Shown: piece after piece, positions 60,892-64,000 of the stretch | Position numbering within the stretch: position 1 is the stretch's first letter | How the letters are laid out: every line of letters starts with the position of its first letter | Assembly: GCA_012960505.1 (NCBI GenBank) | Contig: DUBC01000036.1 | Coordinates: forward strand, 124,001 to 188,000 | Length of the DNA stretch: 64,000 bases | From: Verrucomicrobiales bacterium | GTDB lineage: Bacteria; Verrucomicrobiota; Verrucomicrobiia; Verrucomicrobiales; DEV007 | Reading direction: 5' to 3' | Program-made: the position numbers and the translations under genes | The notes under the pieces: generated by a model | What the model was told of the DNA's origin: nothing | Seen by the model: the letters and a program-made list of their open reading frames with translations, nothing else | Database searches by the model: none

Positions 60892-62286
60892 ATGCTTGGG
60901 CGGAAACAGGAAATTAATCTTAAGCTCAACCAAATCACTGACGGTTTGGTACTTGTCGTTGCTTTCTGGATATCTCATAAGCTTCGTTATGATAATTATG
61001 GGGGCATTTGGCCAGAAAGTGTAAAGATTCCAGTTTTCAAAGACTTTATTTGGCTCATGGCCATTGTGGTGCCTTTCACTCCTTTGATTTTAGAGATGAC
61101 AGGCTATTACCATCATCCATTACAAAAAACGATTCTTCTTTCTCTTAAGCAATTCGCAAAAACTCTTGTTATTACCGGAGTGTTGATTGGCGGATTTATT
61201 GTCTTCAATCGAGTGGGAGATATCAGTCGTGGATTTTTAATTTTATTGACCCTATTAGGAGGGGGTATGCTTTTGGCTAAGGAGTATTTACTTAAAAGAT
61301 TTATTCGGAGGCAGGTTAAATTGGGGAAGTGGCAAGAAGAAGTGGTTTTAGTTGGAGATGCTGAAGAGATGAATCGTTTCGAGGATGAGCTCATTTCGGA
61401 TCTTTCCTTTGGGTTGAAAGTGGTTAAAAAAATTGATTTGGAAAATTCAGATTCTAATGAATTGGTTAAATCGCTACATGAATATTCAGTGAAGAGAGTT
61501 TTCTTTGCTGCCAAAAATGTAAGTTTTGGTAAGGTTCAAATAGCAGTAAATGAGTGCGAAGTAGAAGGGGTTGAAGTCTGGTTGTCTGCTGACTTTATTG
61601 AAACGACAATAGCAAGACCCAGTCTAGATGCATTTGGCGGAAGTCTAATGATGGTCTTTCGAAGCGCGCCAGAAGCTACCTGGGCGATGCTCGTTAAGGG
61701 ACTAACCGATAGAGTTCTGGCCCTAGTTCTAATAATAGCAACTGTTCCTTTGTGGGTTTTTGCAATGATAGGTATTAAAATTTCCTCGCCTGGCGCGATT
61801 TTATTCAAACAAAAGCGAGGAGGAAGGAGTGGAAAACCTTTTAAGATGTATAAGTTCAGAACGATGGTGGCTGAAGCAGAAGAAAAGAAGGCCGAGCTAA
61901 TTGATATGAATGAAATGAGTGGTCCTGTATTTAAAATTCAAAATGATCCTCGAGTCTTTCCTTTCGGAGATTTTCTTCGCAAGTGGAGCATTGATGAATT
62001 GCCCCAACTCTTAAATGTTTTATTGGGTCAAATGAGCATAGTAGGCCCGAGGCCGCTTCCAATAGATGAGGTTGAAAAAATCCAAGAATCCTCTCATCGG
62101 CGAAGATTGAGTATGAAACCTGGAATTACTTGTGTGTGGCAGATCTCAGGCAGGAGTGAAATAACGAGTTTCGATGAGTGGGTAAAACTTGATCTAGAGT
62201 ACATTGATGGATGGTCATTAGGGCTCGATTTAAAGATACTTCTAAAAACACTCCCTGCCGTTTTTTTAAAGAGAGGGGCAAGGTAA
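60892..62286 (+). CDS. Polyprenyl-phosphate sugar-1-phosphate transferase (EPS initiator)
   Basis: Starts surface-polysaccharide synthesis by moving a sugar phosphate to undecaprenyl phosphate at the inner membrane. Four N-terminal helices (to about residue 125), a Rossmann-like middle domain, one more helix (about 275-295) and the catalytic bacterial-sugar-transferase domain: KMYKFRTMVAEAEEKK, SIDELPQLLNVLLGQMSIVG and GPRPLP near residues 360-390. 464 aa fits WbaP/WcaJ/CpsE-type long forms. The carrier recycling enzyme UppP is encoded at 2589. No polysaccharide cluster follows; the next gene belongs to a different system. Confidence 0.93.
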   Translation: MLGRKQEINLKLNQITDGLVLVVAFWISHKLRYDNYGGIWPESVKIPVFKDFIWLMAIVVPFTPLILEMTGYYHHPLQKTILLSLKQFAKTLVITGVLIGGFIVFNRVGDISRGFLILLTLLGGGMLLAKEYLLKRFIRRQVKLGKWQEEVVLVGDAEEMNRFEDELISDLSFGLKVVKKIDLENSDSNELVKSLHEYSVKRVFFAAKNVSFGKVQIAVNECEVEGVEVWLSADFIETTIARPSLDAFGGSLMMVFRSAPEATWAMLVKGLTDRVLALVLIIATVPLWVFAMIGIKISSPGAILFKQKRGGRSGKPFKMYKFRTMVAEAEEKKAELIDMNEMSGPVFKIQNDPRVFPFGDFLRKWSIDELPQLLNVLLGQMSIVGPRPLPIDEVEKIQESSHRRRLSMKPGITCVWQISGRSEITSFDEWVKLDLEYIDGWSLGLDLKILLKTLPAVFLKRGAR

Positions 62287-62301
62287 TGTGATGGATTGCT
62301 G

Positions 62302-62357
62302 TTAAGATTTTTTTTAACAATTAATCTTAGAATCTTAATTCTTTTTATATTTTTTAT
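62302..62357 (+). terminator. Possible AT-rich terminator after sugar-transferase gene
   Basis: TTAAGATT (62302-62309) is complementary to AATCTTAA (62331-62338) and nearly so to AATCTTAG (62323-62330), followed by T-rich CTTTTTATATTTTTTAT. The stem has almost no G+C, so it would be weak; it may equally be random in this AT-rich gap of 237 bp. Confidence 0.3.
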
Positions 62358-62523
62358 AATTGGATGCTGGATTAGAACTCTGATTACTTGATTTTATAAT
62401 GATATCTTGATTATAGTTAAAAAATCGGCTATTCACTTCACCCCACATAACCCGCTTAAACTACCTCAGATTTGTTCTATTTCTTTAGAACAATACACAA
62501 AAATACATTCCCATTCTGTTAAT

Positions 62524-63111
62524 ATGAAAAATTCAGTACTCATACTTACCTGTATCCTTCTGACAGTTTTTAACTATAGCGCATTTGCCCAAAAAGCTAT
62601 GGTGAATAAGCCAACTGTTTCTACCCTTAAGAGTCCAGATTTTGAGGTGGGCAGCGGAATCAAAGAGCCTAAAGGTGAAAGAAAAGATTGGCTGCAAATT
62701 GAAGTTGCTTTCAGATTGGATTCTGCTTCACGTGATGATTTCATTGAGGCAGTTGAAGTGAAGTTCTTCGTTCTTCCAAAATCCGCTCAACCTAAATATA
62801 AAAAGCTGTACACGGCCGTAGTTAATCATGTCGACTTACCAAAGGGTGAGACTCTTCGTTCATCTGTTTTCTTGTCTCCAAATTCTTTGGCTAGAATTTA
62901 CGGTAAGGGCAAAAAGCCAAACCCTCGCGATTTGATGGTAGCTGTAGAACTTCACTCTGGTCAAATAATAGGAGGAGAGGTCACTGATGGAAAGTCAAGT
63001 CGCTGGTGGCAGAAGTCAGATGCTCCAACGGATTCATCAATGCTCCGCCCGAAAAGCAAGACTCCATTCGCGTATCTCTGGTTTGATAGTTATGCAGAAA
63101 CGCGCGACTAA
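62524..63111 (+). CDS. Secreted protein, candidate Amuc_1102-like
   Basis: 195-aa protein with a clear signal peptide (NSVLILTCILLTVFNYSAFA, predicted cut after AFA) from ATG 62524; the frame is open 39 codons further upstream, but that part is AT-rich and unlike coding sequence. The mature chain looks all-beta (DWLQIEVAFRLDSASRDDFI, EVKFFVLPKSAQPKYKKLYT, VNHVDLPKGETLRSSVFLSP), consistent with an Ig-like sandwich. Position directly before pilM matches the place of Amuc_1102, which is a secreted Ig-like protein next to Amuc_1101 (PilM-like) in Akkermansia muciniphila. The link rests on context and overall type. Confidence 0.65.
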   Translation: MKNSVLILTCILLTVFNYSAFAQKAMVNKPTVSTLKSPDFEVGSGIKEPKGERKDWLQIEVAFRLDSASRDDFIEAVEVKFFVLPKSAQPKYKKLYTAVVNHVDLPKGETLRSSVFLSPNSLARIYGKGKKPNPRDLMVAVELHSGQIIGGEVTDGKSSRWWQKSDAPTDSSMLRPKSKTPFAYLWFDSYAETRD

Positions 63112-63177
63112 CAAGATGAGAATAATTAAAATATACATTTAATAATTTAATTTGACCAACGCTTTACAATTTATCAA

Positions 63178-64000
63178 ATGGCCGACAAGAAATCGATAGT
63201 AACACTCGACATTGGATCTCAAAGGGTCACCATGGCCCGGTTCAGTTTATCAAAGGGAAGTTTGATTCTTCAGAACTATTCTTACCAATACTTGGTAGGT
63301 GATCCTGCTGCTGATTCAGCAAGAATTTCTCAAGTCTCTGCAGCGGTAAAAGAATTAGCTTCTACTCTCGGGTTATCTGGAAGTGATGTCTATTATACAA
63401 TCTCCGGGCATGCGGTCTTTACGAGGTTCTTGTCCTTGCCAAGTAAGCTTAAAGGTCCTGACCTAAGACAACTAGTTGAATTTGAAGCTCAGCAAAATGT
63501 TCCGTTTCCTATTGAGGAGGTTACCTGGGACTTTCAGCGTGTTTCATCTTCTGATTCTAATGATGAGGCTGAAGTTCTTCTCGTTGCTATCAAGAATGAT
63601 GCAATAGATGAAATAAACGAAGCTGTTGAGGATGGTTCATTAGTTGGTAAAAGAGTTGATGTTGCTCCAGTGGCATTATTTAATGCCTTTAAATTTAGTT
63701 ACCCTGAAACTGAAGACGCGGCACTTCTCATTGATGTGGGCGCCCGTACAACGGACCTCATTTATATTGAAGGGAAGAGAGTTTACACCAGGAGCGTGCC
63801 TGTAGGGGGTGCTGCTGCGAGCTCAGCTATTGCTAAGGAATTTGATATGAGTTTTGCTGATGCCGAAGAGCGTAAGATGCAGGACGGGTTCGTTTCGCTT
63901 GGAGGCGCGGCTGCGGATCATGAAGATCCAGGAATTGCGGCAATGTCAAAAGTTATTCGGACAACTATGACACGGCTACATTCAGAGATTATGCGGACAA
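63178..64000 (+). CDS. pilM: PilM-like type IV pilus assembly ATPase-fold protein, 3' end cut by window edge
   Basis: 274 codons are present and open to the right edge. ATG 63178 gives MADKKSIVTLDIGSQRVTMA, whose DIGSQ is the phosphate-1 motif of the FtsA/actin-like fold; LIDVGARTTDLIYIEGKRVY near residue 183 is the second. DLRQLVEFEAQQNVPFPIEE is a characteristic PilM block. PilM is the cytoplasmic ring protein that binds the N-terminal tail of PilN at the inner membrane. The preceding secreted protein is 66 bp upstream. The remainder, and probably PilN/O- and secretin-like genes, should follow beyond the window. Confidence 0.9.
   Translation, partial: MADKKSIVTLDIGSQRVTMARFSLSKGSLILQNYSYQYLVGDPAADSARISQVSAAVKELASTLGLSGSDVYYTISGHAVFTRFLSLPSKLKGPDLRQLVEFEAQQNVPFPIEEVTWDFQRVSSSDSNDEAEVLLVAIKNDAIDEINEAVEDGSLVGKRVDVAPVALFNAFKFSYPETEDAALLIDVGARTTDLIYIEGKRVYTRSVPVGGAAASSAIAKEFDMSFADAEERKMQDGFVSLGGAAADHEDPGIAAMSKVIRTTMTRLHSEIMRT

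Noticed and set aside
62407-62523. Upstream extension of the secreted protein before pilM
   Set aside because: AT-rich with non-coding character; the signal peptide begins at 62524.

Overview
The window looks like chromosomal DNA of a low-GC (roughly 38-42% over most lines I counted) member of the PVC group, most likely Verrucomicrobiota. The grounds are: a MoxR/DUF58/BatA/VWA cluster with PQQ-propeller and squalene-cyclase-like secreted proteins; a BspA-type leucine-rich-repeat fragment; a conserved Cys/Trp hypothetical protein (14197-14775) of a kind I recall from PVC genomes; and, at the right edge, a secreted protein followed by PilM in the arrangement known from the Akkermansia pilus locus (Amuc_1102/1101). 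No taxon could be confirmed without a search. Both window ends cut genes: citramalate synthase on the left, pilM on the right.

Layout. 1-20.9 kb is housekeeping DNA in short mixed-strand operons: citramalate synthase, an M23 peptidase, uppP, moeA, a MarR regulator, pgeF, ispE, pdxH, hpt, a MoaD-like protein, lepA-lepB, a squalene/phytoene synthase, an LptF/G permease, apbE, a GC-rich Agl23-type membrane glycosyltransferase and an MsbA-like ABC exporter. tRNA-Ser(GCU) lies at 4.0 kb and tRNA-Lys(UUU) at 20.9 kb. 20.9-22.2 kb is a scar-like island: a 3' tRNA fragment, a GC-rich LRR gene fragment cut in mid-repeat, eleven tandem TGACCAA heptamers, and then an intact tRNA-Arg(UCU). 22.3-30.6 kb is scpA followed by the classical nusA-infB-rbfA-nrnA-truB-ribF translation operon (no rimP) and exodeoxyribonuclease III.

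30.7-54.1 kb is a 23-kb run of fourteen same-strand genes. It holds a Gld-like ABC transporter (ATPase, permease, auxiliary periplasmic protein), a DUF4340 protein, a MoxR ATPase, a DUF58 protein, two VWA membrane proteins, a PQQ-propeller protein, a Tat-exported squalene-cyclase-like repeat protein, a large DUF4175-like membrane protein, a coiled-coil protein with an 18-glutamine run, a tetratricopeptide-like protein, an NPCBM-domain protein and a second MoxR ATPase. The families are individually known, but the function of the assembly is not, and it is the best candidate here for an undescribed system: probably an envelope-located machine in which MoxR ATPases act on VWA-bearing membrane complexes.

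54.1-64 kb holds a BrnT/BrnA-like toxin-antitoxin pair, xylulokinase, a DUF374 acyltransferase, folD, a 90-residue orphan coupled to a DinG-like helicase, aroD, a polyprenyl-phosphate sugar transferase, and the start of the putative pilus locus.
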